A DNA stretch of 64,000 nt, from positions 2,108,001-2,172,000 of the forward strand of contig NZ_LT629739.1 in NCBI RefSeq assembly GCF_900105045.1, in the 5' to 3' direction. Positions within the stretch are counted from its first letter, which is position 1, and each line of letters begins with the position of its first letter. This document shows positions 46,115 to 55,005 of the stretch, piece after piece. Made by a program: the position numbers and the translations under genes. Origin of the DNA: Brevibacterium picturae (GTDB lineage Bacteria > Actinomycetota > Actinomycetes > Actinomycetales > Brevibacteriaceae). Below the pieces are notes generated by a model that was not told the DNA's origin, made no database searches, and worked only from the letters and a program-made list of their open reading frames with translations.

Positions 46115-46903
46115 GTGTCTTATGAAAACTACGAGCGTCTGACGTTCGAGCACAAAGAGAACGGGGTCCTCCTCGTCACGATCAACCGTCCCGAGAAATA
46201 CAACGCCGCTGACAACACTCTGCTGGCCGAGTACATGACCGTGTGGAACGACATCACCGCCGACGACGACACCCGCGTCGTCGTCATCACCGGTGCCGGC
46301 AAAGCCTTCTCCGCCGGCGGCGACCTCACCGAGGAAGTGGACAAACTCAACAGCTTCGACGCCGCGATGCGCACCTTCAAAGAAGCCCGCGGACTGGTCA
46401 ACAACATGATCGAATGCGACAAACCGATCATCTCCGCGATCAACGGTCCCGCTGCTGGCGCCGGACTGGCCGTCGCCCTGATGTCCGACATAAGCATCAT
46501 CGGCAAGACCGTCAAGATCACCGACGGACACGTCAACATCGGTCTTGCTGCCGGCGACCACGCCGCGATCATCTGGCCCCTGCTGTGCGGGATGGCCAAG
46601 GCCAAGCACATCCTCCTCACCGGCGACCAGATCACCGGCGAGGAAGCCGAACGCATCGGCTTGGTCTCCCAGGCCGTGGACAAGGAGAACGTCCTCGACG
46701 AGGCTCTGGCCCTGGCCGACCGGTTGGCAAGCAAACCGAAGTATGCACTCCAGTTCACCAAACACTCGCTGAACAACTGGCTGCGTTTGGCGATGCCGAC
46801 GTTCGAGTCCTCGCTCGGCTACGAACTCCTGACGTTCTTCTCCCCGGATGCGAAGGAAGGCATGACGGCGTTCTTGGAGAAGAGAACACCCGACTTCGAC
46901 TGA
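46115..46903 (+). CDS. Enoyl-CoA hydratase/isomerase (crotonase) 2
   Basis: About 262 aa from GTG 46115; AAGGAG (46103-46108) is 6 bases upstream, overruling the ATG at 46097 inside the scoB end. Motifs: VLLVTINRPEKYNAAD, ITGAGKAFSAGGDLTEE (oxyanion hole) and INGPAAGAGLAVALMSD. The usual catalytic Glu/Asp segment reads VNIGLAAGDHAAIIWPL, so its chemistry may differ from classic hydratases. GC-rich, like scoAB. The last gene before the big nested IS block; the following 150 bases are AT-rich and carry no recognisable gene. Confidence 0.88.
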   Translation: MSYENYERLTFEHKENGVLLVTINRPEKYNAADNTLLAEYMTVWNDITADDDTRVVVITGAGKAFSAGGDLTEEVDKLNSFDAAMRTFKEARGLVNNMIECDKPIISAINGPAAGAGLAVALMSDISIIGKTVKITDGHVNIGLAAGDHAAIIWPLLCGMAKAKHILLTGDQITGEEAERIGLVSQAVDKENVLDEALALADRLASKPKYALQFTKHSLNNWLRLAMPTFESSLGYELLTFFSPDAKEGMTAFLEKRTPDFD

Positions 46904-47059
46904 ACACGTAGCTATTATCGAAATTCCGAATATGCGAAACAGTCGATTTCGGGCGACTCTCCAAATATGTTAATTAGCAATAAAACGTCCTTTGCAAAGT
47001 ACATGGAGGTGGTGACCGATGGCGAACTTGACACGAGATGTGGGTACTCTTGTGGCTCT

Positions 47060-47911
47060 TCATAAATAGGGCTGTAGGAGCCTGCCCATTCCTCCGGCAT
47101 GGAGGAGTGATCGGATGAGATAGTTGCCCCGGTTACGGAATCCCAACGCGATACCCCGCAGATGCTCCAGCCTGCCGTTGATCGCTTCCGTGGGCCCGTT
47201 CGACGTTCCCGGATGATCGAAATACGCCAGAATATCGGTACGCCGGCGTTGAAACGTCGTTCGTAGACTCCGCAACTCCTTCAACTCATCCGGGATCGTG
47301 TCGGCCAGCTTGTCGATGAGCCCGGCCATGATCGTTTTGCCTTTCTTCGGGCCGGCCGCGTAGGCCTTGATCGTGTCTTGGTAGAACTGCCAACACACCA
47401 CCAAAGCAGCATGATTATCGGCGACGAAGACCGTGTTGAGTCGGTGTTTCTGCTTCTCAGATAGCAGCCCAACTCGGGTACGGATCGTTTTCCGAATCCC
47501 GTACAAGTCATCACCAGACCGGCCCCGACGACCATGAAGCTCGGTCTGGAGGCGTCTCCTTGTCTCATCGAGCTTCGTTCCAACGAGAGCAACAACGTGG
47601 AAGGGATCCATGACCGTGACCGCGTCCGGGACTACTTCGGTCGCGGCTTTCTTGTACCCGGCGAAGGCATCCATAGCGACGTGGGCGATCCCGGTCCGGA
47701 AATCATCGGGCTGATTGTTGAGCCAATCAGAAAACACGTCGGCCGAACGGCCGGGAACGATGTCGATCAACCGTGCTGGCCTGTTGGTGAGGTCGACGAT
47801 GACGGTGACCCACCGGTCGAGACCGCGATGGGACCAGCAATGTTCATCGACGCCGATCGTGGTGACCCCATCAAGCCTGGTCGCATCGGCAAGCAGCAAC
47901 GTCCGGCCGAG
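47060..47911 (-). pseudogene. ISL3 beta transposase, C-terminal two-thirds
   Basis: The frame contains TIGVDEHCWSHRGLDRW, VAMDAFAGYKKA, TVMDPFHVVALVG and NGPTEAINGRLEHLRG, closely similar to the alpha transposase. At 47911 it is cut by the left end of the IS21 element; upstream codons of the open frame belong to IS21. The N-terminal third is on the far side at 51814-52246. Not functional in this form. Confidence 0.88.
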
Positions 47912-47986
47912 TGTTCGGAAGGGCCTTCCGGTAGCGAACGTGTAACGAAGTGGTAGCAGGTATGTTAGAACCCGGTAGCACTCCTT

Positions 47987-49254
47987 GGGTTCAAGGGTTC
48001 GTCGCAACACCTCTGAACGAGAGGTAGCTGCTATGGCCCGCAGCGGGAAACCAACCACGCCCACGAAAGTCAAAGCCTTGTTCTGGGATCAGATCCGGGC
48101 TGGACTCAACATCGAAGAAGCCGCCGAAACTATCGGCGCGTCGGCACCGTCATGCCGCGTGTGGTTCCGTCACCGTGGAGGTGTGAAACCACCACGCGGA
48201 TACGGACACTCCACCCGCTACCTCACCCTCGACGAACGCGAAGACATCGCGATCTACACAGGTCAGGGTCGCGGTGTGCGCGACATCGCCCGACGACTCG
48301 GTCGTCACCCGTCGACAATCAGTCGGGAACTGGCCCGCGCACCCCGCGCTCCCGAGGCAGTACGGCCGAGCCGACCGGCATATCGGGCCAGTGTGTCCCA
48401 GGCCGATGCCGACCGGAAACGACACCGACACCGGCCCGGGAAACTCGCGACGAATCTTGCTCTACGTCGTGAAGTCCAGGCACGATTAAAGCTCAACCAT
48501 AGTCCCGAGCAGATCGTTCACCGGTTGTGTGAGGACTTTCCCGAGGATCCGGAGATGCGGGTGTCACACGAAACGATTTACCAGTCTCTCTACGTCCAGG
48601 GACGCGGTGGGCTCAAACGCGAACTGGCCACACATCTACGCACCGGCAGGAGCCTGCGCAAACCACACCGGACGAGCGAGGAACGCCGGGGTCGGATCCC
48701 GAACATGGTCAACATCTCCCAGCGTCCCAAAAGTGTCGAGGACCGGGCAGTACCGGGCGATTGGGAAGGTGATCTCATCATCGGCACGGTCGAGTCCGGA
48801 TCCGCGATCGGGACGCTGGTCGAGCGTGCCACCGGGTTCACAATGCTGTTGCATTTGCCGGGTCGACACGGTGCCGAAGAGGTCGCTGACGCGATGATCG
48901 CGAAGATGGGAGATCTGCCGGATCAGTTGAAGCGGTCCCTGACCTGGGACCAAGGAAGCGAGCTCAGTGATCATGGGCGTATCAGCGAGGTCACTGGGTT
49001 AGATATCTACTTCTGTGACCCTCACTCGCCGTGGCAGAGAGGCACAAACGAGAACACGAATGGTCTGTTGCGGCAGTACTTCCCCAAGAGCACGAACCTG
49101 CGTAAATGGGGGCCGGGATACCTCGACAAAGTTGCTGCTGAGCTCAATGGTCGACCACGCAGACGTTTGGGGTGGGCGACACCTGCTGAGGCACTCGATA
49201 AGCTGTTGTCTGAACACGGTCAATCACCGGGTGTTGCAACGACAGCTTGAAACC
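47987..49254 (+). mobile_element. IS30-family element 2, inserted in the 5' region of IS21
   Basis: Ends gggttcaagggttcgtcgca at 47987 and, reversed, ggtttcaagctgtcgttgca ending at 49254 form imperfect inverted repeats of ~25 bp, both continuing into caacacc. Length is about 1268 bp. A target duplication could not be assigned with confidence, so the edges may be off by a few bases. It separates the IS21 left terminus from istA and so may alter istAB expression. Confidence 0.8.
48033..49250 (+). CDS. IS30-family transposase (element 2)
   Basis: About 405 aa from ATG 48033 (MARSGKPTTPTKVKALF). HTH YLTLDEREDIAIYTGQG with VRDIARRLGRHPSTISREL. DDE motifs: PGDWEGDLIIGTVESGS, LTWDQGSELSDH and HSPWQRGTNENTNGLLRQYF. 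Full length. The stop lies inside the right inverted repeat as in element 1. The protein is related to, but clearly distinct from, the IS30 transposase at 34914-36311. Confidence 0.92.
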   Translation: MARSGKPTTPTKVKALFWDQIRAGLNIEEAAETIGASAPSCRVWFRHRGGVKPPRGYGHSTRYLTLDEREDIAIYTGQGRGVRDIARRLGRHPSTISRELARAPRAPEAVRPSRPAYRASVSQADADRKRHRHRPGKLATNLALRREVQARLKLNHSPEQIVHRLCEDFPEDPEMRVSHETIYQSLYVQGRGGLKRELATHLRTGRSLRKPHRTSEERRGRIPNMVNISQRPKSVEDRAVPGDWEGDLIIGTVESGSAIGTLVERATGFTMLLHLPGRHGAEEVADAMIAKMGDLPDQLKRSLTWDQGSELSDHGRISEVTGLDIYFCDPHSPWQRGTNENTNGLLRQYFPKSTNLRKWGPGYLDKVAAELNGRPRRRLGWATPAEALDKLLSEHGQSPGVATTA

Positions 49255-49318
49255 GCCCTCATGCAGGATGACTTTCACCCACGACATTGCAGTCGTGGCA
49301 AGTGAAAGGAACCTCCTC

Positions 49319-50926
49319 ATGGCCGACTACCGGCTCATCTTATCCCTGCTCGTCCAGGACTACTCCTACCGCGAAATCGAAGCAATGGCCCATTGCTCCC
49401 ATCGCGCAATCGCCAAAGCACGCGCTGTCGCTCACACCCGAGATCTATCCACGAAAGCCGAAGTCGAGGCACTGTCCGCTGACGACCTCGACCGGCTCTT
49501 CGCTGATGGCCGCAAAACCGTCGACACAGACTTCGTGCCCATCGACGTCGATGCCGTGATCCAAGCACGCATCGGACGGAAGAAACCACCACTGAAAGTG
49601 CTGTGGGCCCGCTACCTCAACATCCCAGCACCGACGGCTTCGACGCGTCACTACAGGTACGAACGGTTCTGTCAGATCATCGCCGAACACGTCCGTACCC
49701 ACGACCTGACCAGCCCCATCGTTCATATCCCCGGCCACACGATGCAAGTCGACTGGGCCGGGACCCCAATGTGGCTGACTGACCCGATCACTCGAACATC
49801 GACGAAAGTCTCGATCTTCGTCGCGACTCTGCCCTACTCAGGAATGATCTTCGCCTACGGGTGCCTCGATGAGAAACTGGTTGCCTGGTGCGACGCCCAC
49901 CGACGCGCATTCGAATACTTCGGCGGCATCGCCCAGGTCATCATCCCCGACAACGCCTCGACCGCATCCAACCAGATCAGCCACTACGACAAGACTCGCG
50001 ACGTCAACCAGTCCTACGCAGCCTTTCTCGAGCACTACACCACTGCGGCCGTACCGACTCGGGCCTACAAACCCAAAGAGAAGGCCAACGTCGAATCCGG
50101 CGTCAAAGTCGTCACGAACTGGGTCATCCACTACCTTGCCGACCGCACATTTGCTGACCTCGATGACCTGGGCGAAGCCATCGCCGAACGCGTCGATTGG
50201 GTCAACGATCGAACCCCATTCCGCGGCCAGGCCCGCAGCCGGCGAGACTGGTTCACCCAAGACGAAGCAGCCGACCTCATCGATCTGCCCGACCATCCCT
50301 GGCAGGAAGTGACCTGGAAGAAGGCGAAGGTCTCTCGGGACTGGCACATCCAGATCGCCACGATCAAGTACTCCGTGCCCGCCACTCATGCTGGCACGAT
50401 CGTTGATGTGCGTATCGTCGGCACCCACCTCGACGTACTCGCCGGCGGCGGCGTCATCGCTACCCACCGGCTGGGCGCGAAGAAGCATTCCTACGTCACT
50501 GACCCCGACCATGCACCGGCCACGCAAGGAGACACCACAGGGTTGTGGACTCGCGCCTACTTCCTGCGACAGGCGACGAAAGTCGGACCCCACACAGTCG
50601 ACGCACTGACGAGACTCCTTGATGCCAAGAAGATCGAAGCCCAAGGGTTCCGGGCCTGCATGAACATCCTTGCACTCGGCAAGAGGGGCAACCAGGCCTT
50701 ACTCGAAGCTGCGTGCACCACCATCACCAGTGATCAGGCACGTCCGATCAGCTACACGGCGATCAAGCACCAGATCACCGCCATCCGCGCACAGGCCAGG
50801 CAACGACCATCGACGGCCCCAGACGAACCTGCCCCGACACCCGCCGGTCCCAGAGACACTAGCCGTGCCCACCTGACCGGCGTCGACCAGTTCCGCCTCG
50901 ACACTCTCACCAGCAACAATAAGTGA
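49319..50926 (+). CDS. istA: IS21-family transposase IstA
   Basis: About 535 aa from ATG 49319 (MADYRLILSLLVQDYSYREIE, an HTH), preceded by aaaggaa. The DDE integrase core is visible: HTMQVDWAGTPMWL (first Asp), IIPDNASTASNQI (second Asp) and PKEKANVESGVKVV (Glu). The C-terminal beta-barrel region includes YSVPATHAGTIVDVRI. It is followed 13 bases later by istB, the ATPase helper, the invariant IS21 arrangement. Confidence 0.94.
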   Translation: MADYRLILSLLVQDYSYREIEAMAHCSHRAIAKARAVAHTRDLSTKAEVEALSADDLDRLFADGRKTVDTDFVPIDVDAVIQARIGRKKPPLKVLWARYLNIPAPTASTRHYRYERFCQIIAEHVRTHDLTSPIVHIPGHTMQVDWAGTPMWLTDPITRTSTKVSIFVATLPYSGMIFAYGCLDEKLVAWCDAHRRAFEYFGGIAQVIIPDNASTASNQISHYDKTRDVNQSYAAFLEHYTTAAVPTRAYKPKEKANVESGVKVVTNWVIHYLADRTFADLDDLGEAIAERVDWVNDRTPFRGQARSRRDWFTQDEAADLIDLPDHPWQEVTWKKAKVSRDWHIQIATIKYSVPATHAGTIVDVRIVGTHLDVLAGGGVIATHRLGAKKHSYVTDPDHAPATQGDTTGLWTRAYFLRQATKVGPHTVDALTRLLDAKKIEAQGFRACMNILALGKRGNQALLEAACTTITSDQARPISYTAIKHQITAIRAQARQRPSTAPDEPAPTPAGPRDTSRAHLTGVDQFRLDTLTSNNK

Positions 50927-50939
50927 AAGGACTGCACCA

Positions 50940-51710
50940 ATGTCAGATCATCACCTCACCACCGACGACATGGCCGTGTTCACGCAGCTACGGATGACGG
51001 CGTTCGGCCAGACCATCATCGACATCGCCAACGACTCCTCCTATGACGACTGGACGTTTTCGCACAAGATCCACCACGCTCTCGACATCGAACTCGCGGC
51101 CCGCGCCGAACGACGAGTATTCAAACTCCTCAAGGCCTCCCACACTCCGAATCCAGCAGCGTGCGTCGAAGACATCCGCTACCTACCGGGCCGGACTCTG
51201 ACCAGGGACGTCGTTGACCGGCTCGCTTCGTGCACGTGGGTCGAGAACGCGAGCAACGTAGTCATCCTCGGCAAAACCAGCGTCGGCAAGTCCTATCTGG
51301 CCCAAGCACTGGTCAACGCCGCCTGCCGGAAGGACTACACCGTCGGCTACTGGCGGCTTGATGATCTGGGCAACCGGTTAGCCGTCTACCAGCCCTCGGA
51401 TCCCGGAGGGCTGAAATTTCTCGATAGTCTCCGGGCCTGTGATGTCCTCGTCCTCGACGATTTCCTCACGACACCGATCACCATGGCCACGACCAGCAAG
51501 CTCCTGAACATCCTCGCCAGCCGAGAAGGACGAGGAGCAACCATCGTGACTTCGCAGTTCGACCCCGAGGACTGGTACAAGTCCCTCCACGACGCCGTGA
51601 TCGCCGAGTCCATCCTCAGCCGGCTGGTCTCCGTTAGCGAGATCGTGCAACTCGATGGTCCGAACATGCGCCGAGAGACCCACGAACCGTTGGTACCCGA
51701 CCTCTCGTGA
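50940..51710 (+). CDS. istB: IS21-family helper ATPase IstB
   Basis: 256 aa AAA+ ATPase. Walker A VVILGKTSVGKSYLAQALV, Walker B DVLVLDDFLTT, and sensor-like TIVTSQFDPEDWYKSL. IstB assembles with IstA for target choice in IS21 transposition. AAAGGA precedes the ATG. The stop is followed by the IS21 right-end repeats. Confidence 0.94.
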   Translation: MSDHHLTTDDMAVFTQLRMTAFGQTIIDIANDSSYDDWTFSHKIHHALDIELAARAERRVFKLLKASHTPNPAACVEDIRYLPGRTLTRDVVDRLASCTWVENASNVVILGKTSVGKSYLAQALVNAACRKDYTVGYWRLDDLGNRLAVYQPSDPGGLKFLDSLRACDVLVLDDFLTTPITMATTSKLLNILASREGRGATIVTSQFDPEDWYKSLHDAVIAESILSRLVSVSEIVQLDGPNMRRETHEPLVPDLS

Positions 51711-51813
51711 ACCACCGCCGCGGGTGCGGGAAGCCGACAGTGACCGCTACCGGATTCCCGCACCCGTGCTACCAGTTGTCTCCACGCGCGCTACCGAAAG
51801 CTGCTTCTATACA

Positions 51814-52246
51814 CCGAGATCAAGCACTGCCGAACAGACTGTGTTCCACGACGTCGCGAGGTTCTTCGCGATGGCGTGGATGCTCATCTTGTCGACTACG
51901 ACGGATTTCAAAGCCCACAGACGTGCGGGCCGAGAAAGCTTCGAGCGGCCCACCACGCCTTCGACGGTGACTGCGACCACCGGCGATCGCAGCTGAGGCA
52001 CGCGTACGTGCGGATGCGGATGGCCAAGGTCACGGCTGTCAGCCCGATCGGGGGATGGACGAGCCGGCGGATCCGTGTGGATCGGACTCGACCCGGCGCC
52101 TGGCATTCGGGACAGTCGGCGTTGCCGTCGGTGATCAGGCACAACACGGTCAAGTGCCTACTTGTGTGGTGTTGGCCGATCGCGGTGAGTCCGAGCTCAT
52201 CCAGGCGGAGTGTGGTGTCGAGGCAGGGCGGGGTAAAGTTGTGCAT
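51814..52246 (-). pseudogene. ISL3 beta transposase, N-terminal third (with frameshift)
   Basis: From 52246 the frame reads MHNFTPPCLDTTLRLDELGL with CPECQAPGRV and CLSCDRRWSQSPS. The matching continuation VGRSKLSRPARLWALKS is in the -1 frame. Against the intact alpha gene (gcctgtgtgggccgg), one base is missing in gcgtggtgggccgc. The same change is in copy 2 at 58304-59583. The piece ends at the IS21 right junction. Together with 47060-47911 it makes up the whole gene. Confidence 0.85.
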
Positions 52247-52358
52247 CAGGGACCTTGGGTCGTGATGGAGTCTTGAACACCTACATCATTGCACCCAGGG
52301 TCCCGTTGTCGTTCGAGGTTGCCTCAGCTCTTGAACACCGCCCTATTTATGAAGAGCC

Positions 52359-52873
52359 TCTAAAGCTTGAGCGCGTCCAACTATTCGCGGCAACACCCAA
52401 GCGCCCCCATCACCCGGCACAAGACCCAACTGGACAAACGATGCAGCGAACCACGCTCCTTCAGCCGCAACCCGAAGATCACACATTAGTGCTAGATCCA
52501 TGCCCGCACCGACGGCGGGACCATTTACCGCAGCAACGAATGGCACAGTTGTCTTTGACAGCGCGATAGGAACGCGTTGGATCCCATCACGATATCCTCT
52601 GGCGATATCATCAACATCTCCCGAAAACATGCCAGTCTTATCGCGCATCTCCTTTATATTCCCACCAGCTGAGAATACTGAACCCGCGCCCGTAAGCACT
52701 ACGCATTTGACCTCGTTGTCACGACTGACTCTGTCCACATTGTCGACTATTGCATCGACCATAGTCGAGTCAGATACTTGATTGCCTTCCTTGGGATCAT
52801 TTAGCGTCCATAATTCAATGCCGTCACCACACTCTTCAACAGCCAACGAACATTCAACAGAATCCATGTTCAT
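52359..52873 (-). pseudogene. Crotonase 3, C-terminally truncated by the ISL3 beta element
   Basis: Starting near ATG 52873 or 52867 (MDSVECSLAVEECG), the frame encodes VVLTGAGSVFSAGGNIKEM (oxyanion hole), VNGPAVGAGMDLALMCDL and LGLVPGDGGAWVLPRIVG. It then runs into the inverted repeat of the ISL3 after ~170 residues. About 80-90 C-terminal residues typical of crotonases are missing and are not found on the other side of the IS (46904-47053). It may still fold partially but is treated as broken. AT-rich codon usage. It lies 44 bases downstream of the caiB-like gene on the same strand. Confidence 0.82.
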
Positions 52874-52916
52874 CACTCGTCCCGTTTCACCTTTATTTGA
52901 TTGGCTAGCATATTTG

Positions 52917-54128
52917 TCAACACGCTTCTCCATCCGAAAACGAATCAGTAGCGCGTCCCTGCAACCAGGCAAGTATTGAATTCTCGTCCTGATTCAATGC
53001 AGGTGGAGCTAAATCGTAAGTAGCAGGAGTCCTGGACAGACCAATTGGATTACTCACTAGGTCAATCTCGCCAGTAGCGTCATTCAACCGCGTTACGGGT
53101 TCAAGGCCAAGCTTGGACGCATATTCAAACCCCCCGCGGAGGTCATTAATTGGTGCGCACGGGCATCCGGCCGCGCTCAATTTCCGGTACCAGTGGTCAG
53201 CGCTACTAGAAGACAGGGCATCGATAAGCAATGGACGCAACTGCTCTCGGTTCGCCGTTCTGAGATACGTGTGGGCGAACCTCTCGTCATCGACCCACTC
53301 GTCTCGGCCAAGCACTCGGGCCAAAATCTTAAATTGTCCGTCGGTCCCACATGCGATCACTAACTCGCCATCTCCAGTTGGAATCGGGCCGTATGGGTAC
53401 AGGCTGGGGTGATCATTTCCGGTGCGGCCTGGCACTGTATCCCCTGGAACGAAGGCCGCTGCCTGGTTTGCCATTCCTGACAGCGCCGACGATAAAAGAT
53501 TCGTGGTGACACGTTGACCGTAACCGGTGTCTCGCCTGTGGTTGATTGCAGAAAGAATCCCGATGGCCATATGGAGCCCGGTAATTACGTCAAACAACGG
53601 AATACCAGCTCGAACCGGCGCCCCTTCTGGATCGCCAGTGACGCTCATAAAACCGGAGGCAGCTTGCACTAAGATATCGTACCCGGGAAGTCTGTTGCCT
53701 TGACCAAATCCAGTCAACGAAGCATAGACCAGCCCTCGATTATCCTGAGCGAGAGAATCGTAATCCAAACCGAATTTATCCAAAGTACCTGGACGAAAAT
53801 TTTCAACAAAAACATCTGCATTCGATGCGATCTTTTTTGCCGTAGTTAAATCTTCAGGGTCGTTCAGGTCTAACGAGATACTACTCTTATTACGGTTGCA
53901 CGAGAGGTAATAGGTTGACACACCACGGTGGTTTGGGGGGTAAAAGTTCCTCGTATCATCGCCGTTTTTGCTTTCCACTTTCACTACTGTGGCACCAAGA
54001 TCTGCCAGCAACATAGTTGCATACGGTGCCGCAAGCACCCTGCTGAAGTCGGCAATTATAATGCCATCGAGCGATCCGCCTTGTGTGCGCGAGAAATCAT
54101 TCAAAGCTTGGCCGCCTGGTTCAATCAT
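52917..54128 (-). CDS. CaiB/BaiF-type (class III) CoA-transferase
   Basis: 403 aa. The family N-terminus is LDGIIIADFSRVLAAPYATMLLADLGATVVKVE. Core motifs: NRNKSSISLDLNDPED, VFVENFRPGTLDKFGLDY and PGYDILVQAASGFMSVTG. The catalytic Asp is at about residue 180 in GIPLFDVITGLHMAIG. It transfers CoA between acyl-CoA and a free acid, plausibly activating the acid imported by the TRAP system. AAGGAG stands 7 bases before ATG 54128. AT-rich composition. It is divergent from crotonase 4 and co-directional with the truncated crotonase 3. Confidence 0.92.
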   Translation of the reverse strand: MIEPGGQALNDFSRTQGGSLDGIIIADFSRVLAAPYATMLLADLGATVVKVESKNGDDTRNFYPPNHRGVSTYYLSCNRNKSSISLDLNDPEDLTTAKKIASNADVFVENFRPGTLDKFGLDYDSLAQDNRGLVYASLTGFGQGNRLPGYDILVQAASGFMSVTGDPEGAPVRAGIPLFDVITGLHMAIGILSAINHRRDTGYGQRVTTNLLSSALSGMANQAAAFVPGDTVPGRTGNDHPSLYPYGPIPTGDGELVIACGTDGQFKILARVLGRDEWVDDERFAHTYLRTANREQLRPLLIDALSSSSADHWYRKLSAAGCPCAPINDLRGGFEYASKLGLEPVTRLNDATGEIDLVSNPIGLSRTPATYDLAPPALNQDENSILAWLQGRATDSFSDGEAC

Positions 54129-54246
54129 CTTCCATCTCCTTCATTGGAGTTCTGACTCTTGCAGTGTCCGGTTGCACGATCCGGTGATTTTATATATTAT
54201 ACATGGATGGACCTTAGACTTCAATCACTACGGAACGGGGAACGAC

Positions 54247-55005
54247 GTGACCGACTTAAGAGCGTCAAAACACGATGATGTAACGACTCTGGAACTCAAT
54301 AGACCAGAGCGCCTAAATGCATTAACTGCTGAACTCTTGGAAGACCTCATAGCTGCACTAGACAGGGCAGAGAAGGAATCGCGCGCGATCGTGATTACTG
54401 GCGCTACGCCAGCGTTCTGCTCAGGAGCAGACCTTAGTTCCGCAAAAGCTGGTAGCAGTGGAATTGACCTAAAACGGGTCACCGATCTAATGAACCAACT
54501 TTACAATCTAAATATTCCGACAATCGCGGCAGTCGGTGGTGCAGCTGCTGGCTTCGGATGCTCCCTGGCGTTAGCTTGCGACTATTCCGTTGTGAGTAGT
54601 AAGGCGTTCTTCATGTTAGCGTTCACACGAGTTGGACTAATGCCCGATAGCGGCGCAACAGCTCTCGTAACCGCCTCGATCGGTCGTCACCGTGCGATGA
54701 AGATGGCACTCACGGGGGAACGAATCTACGGTGAAGAAGCAGTCGCTATAGGTCTAGCCTCAGAAGTTGCTGCAGATCAAGACCACTTGCGAACTGCTCA
54801 ATTGCGTGCAGGTCAATTTGCCCAAGGCGCAACATTGGCTCTGGAGCGCACCAAACACGCCATCAACGCAACTTCAATCCCAAAGCTAGATGATGCCCTT
54901 GAGCGCGAGAGCCAGGGTCAATCTTTTCTACATTCGACAAATGATTATATTGAGGGGGTCTCAGCATTTTCCGAAAAGCGGAAGCCGGTTTTTAGTGGAA
55001 ATTGA
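54247..55005 (+). CDS. Enoyl-CoA hydratase/isomerase (crotonase) 4
   Basis: 252 aa from GTG 54247 (VTDLRASKHDDVTTLELNRP), preceded by ggggaa. The long upstream extension of the open frame overlaps the divergent caiB gene and is not coding. Motifs: VITGATPAFCSGADLSSAK (oxyanion hole), VGGAAAGFGCSLALACDYSV and RVGLMPDSGATALVTASIG with Asp at the second catalytic position, as in PaaG-like isomerases and crotonase 1. AT-rich. Together with caiB it forms a divergent pair with a shared promoter region around 54150-54240. Confidence 0.9.
   Translation: MTDLRASKHDDVTTLELNRPERLNALTAELLEDLIAALDRAEKESRAIVITGATPAFCSGADLSSAKAGSSGIDLKRVTDLMNQLYNLNIPTIAAVGGAAAGFGCSLALACDYSVVSSKAFFMLAFTRVGLMPDSGATALVTASIGRHRAMKMALTGERIYGEEAVAIGLASEVAADQDHLRTAQLRAGQFAQGATLALERTKHAINATSIPKLDDALERESQGQSFLHSTNDYIEGVSAFSEKRKPVFSGN

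Larger units (their letters stand above)
47912..51813 (+). mobile_element. IS21-family element, itself carrying an IS30
   Basis: The ends are tgttcggaagggccttccgg at 47912 and, reversed, tgtatagaagcagctttcgg at 51813, with ggtagcg just inside both. Multiple inner ggtagc/gctacc repeats near each end are typical of IS21. The target duplication is ccgag (47907-47911 and 51814-51818), 5 bp, inside the ISL3 beta transposase. Comparison with the intact beta copy (gtccggccgagatcaagcac) confirms both junctions. It carries istA and istB plus an IS30 between the left end and istA. Confidence 0.92.
47054..52358 (-). mobile_element. ISL3-family element beta, copy 1, split by IS21
   Basis: Outer inverted repeats: ggctcttcataaatagggct at 47054 and gccctatttatgaagagcc ending at 52358. 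Subtracting the IS21 insertion (47912-51813 plus one 5-bp duplication) leaves 1398 bp, exactly the length of the uninterrupted copy at 58298-59695. The right end truncates a crotonase gene (52359 onward). No 8-bp duplication is seen (actcttgt versus tctaaagc), so DNA was probably lost on one side. Confidence 0.9.

Noticed and set aside
46915..47100. 61-codon minus-strand frame running out of the ISL3 beta end, considered as missing end of crotonase 3
   Set aside because: Its sequence does not resemble a crotonase C-terminus.
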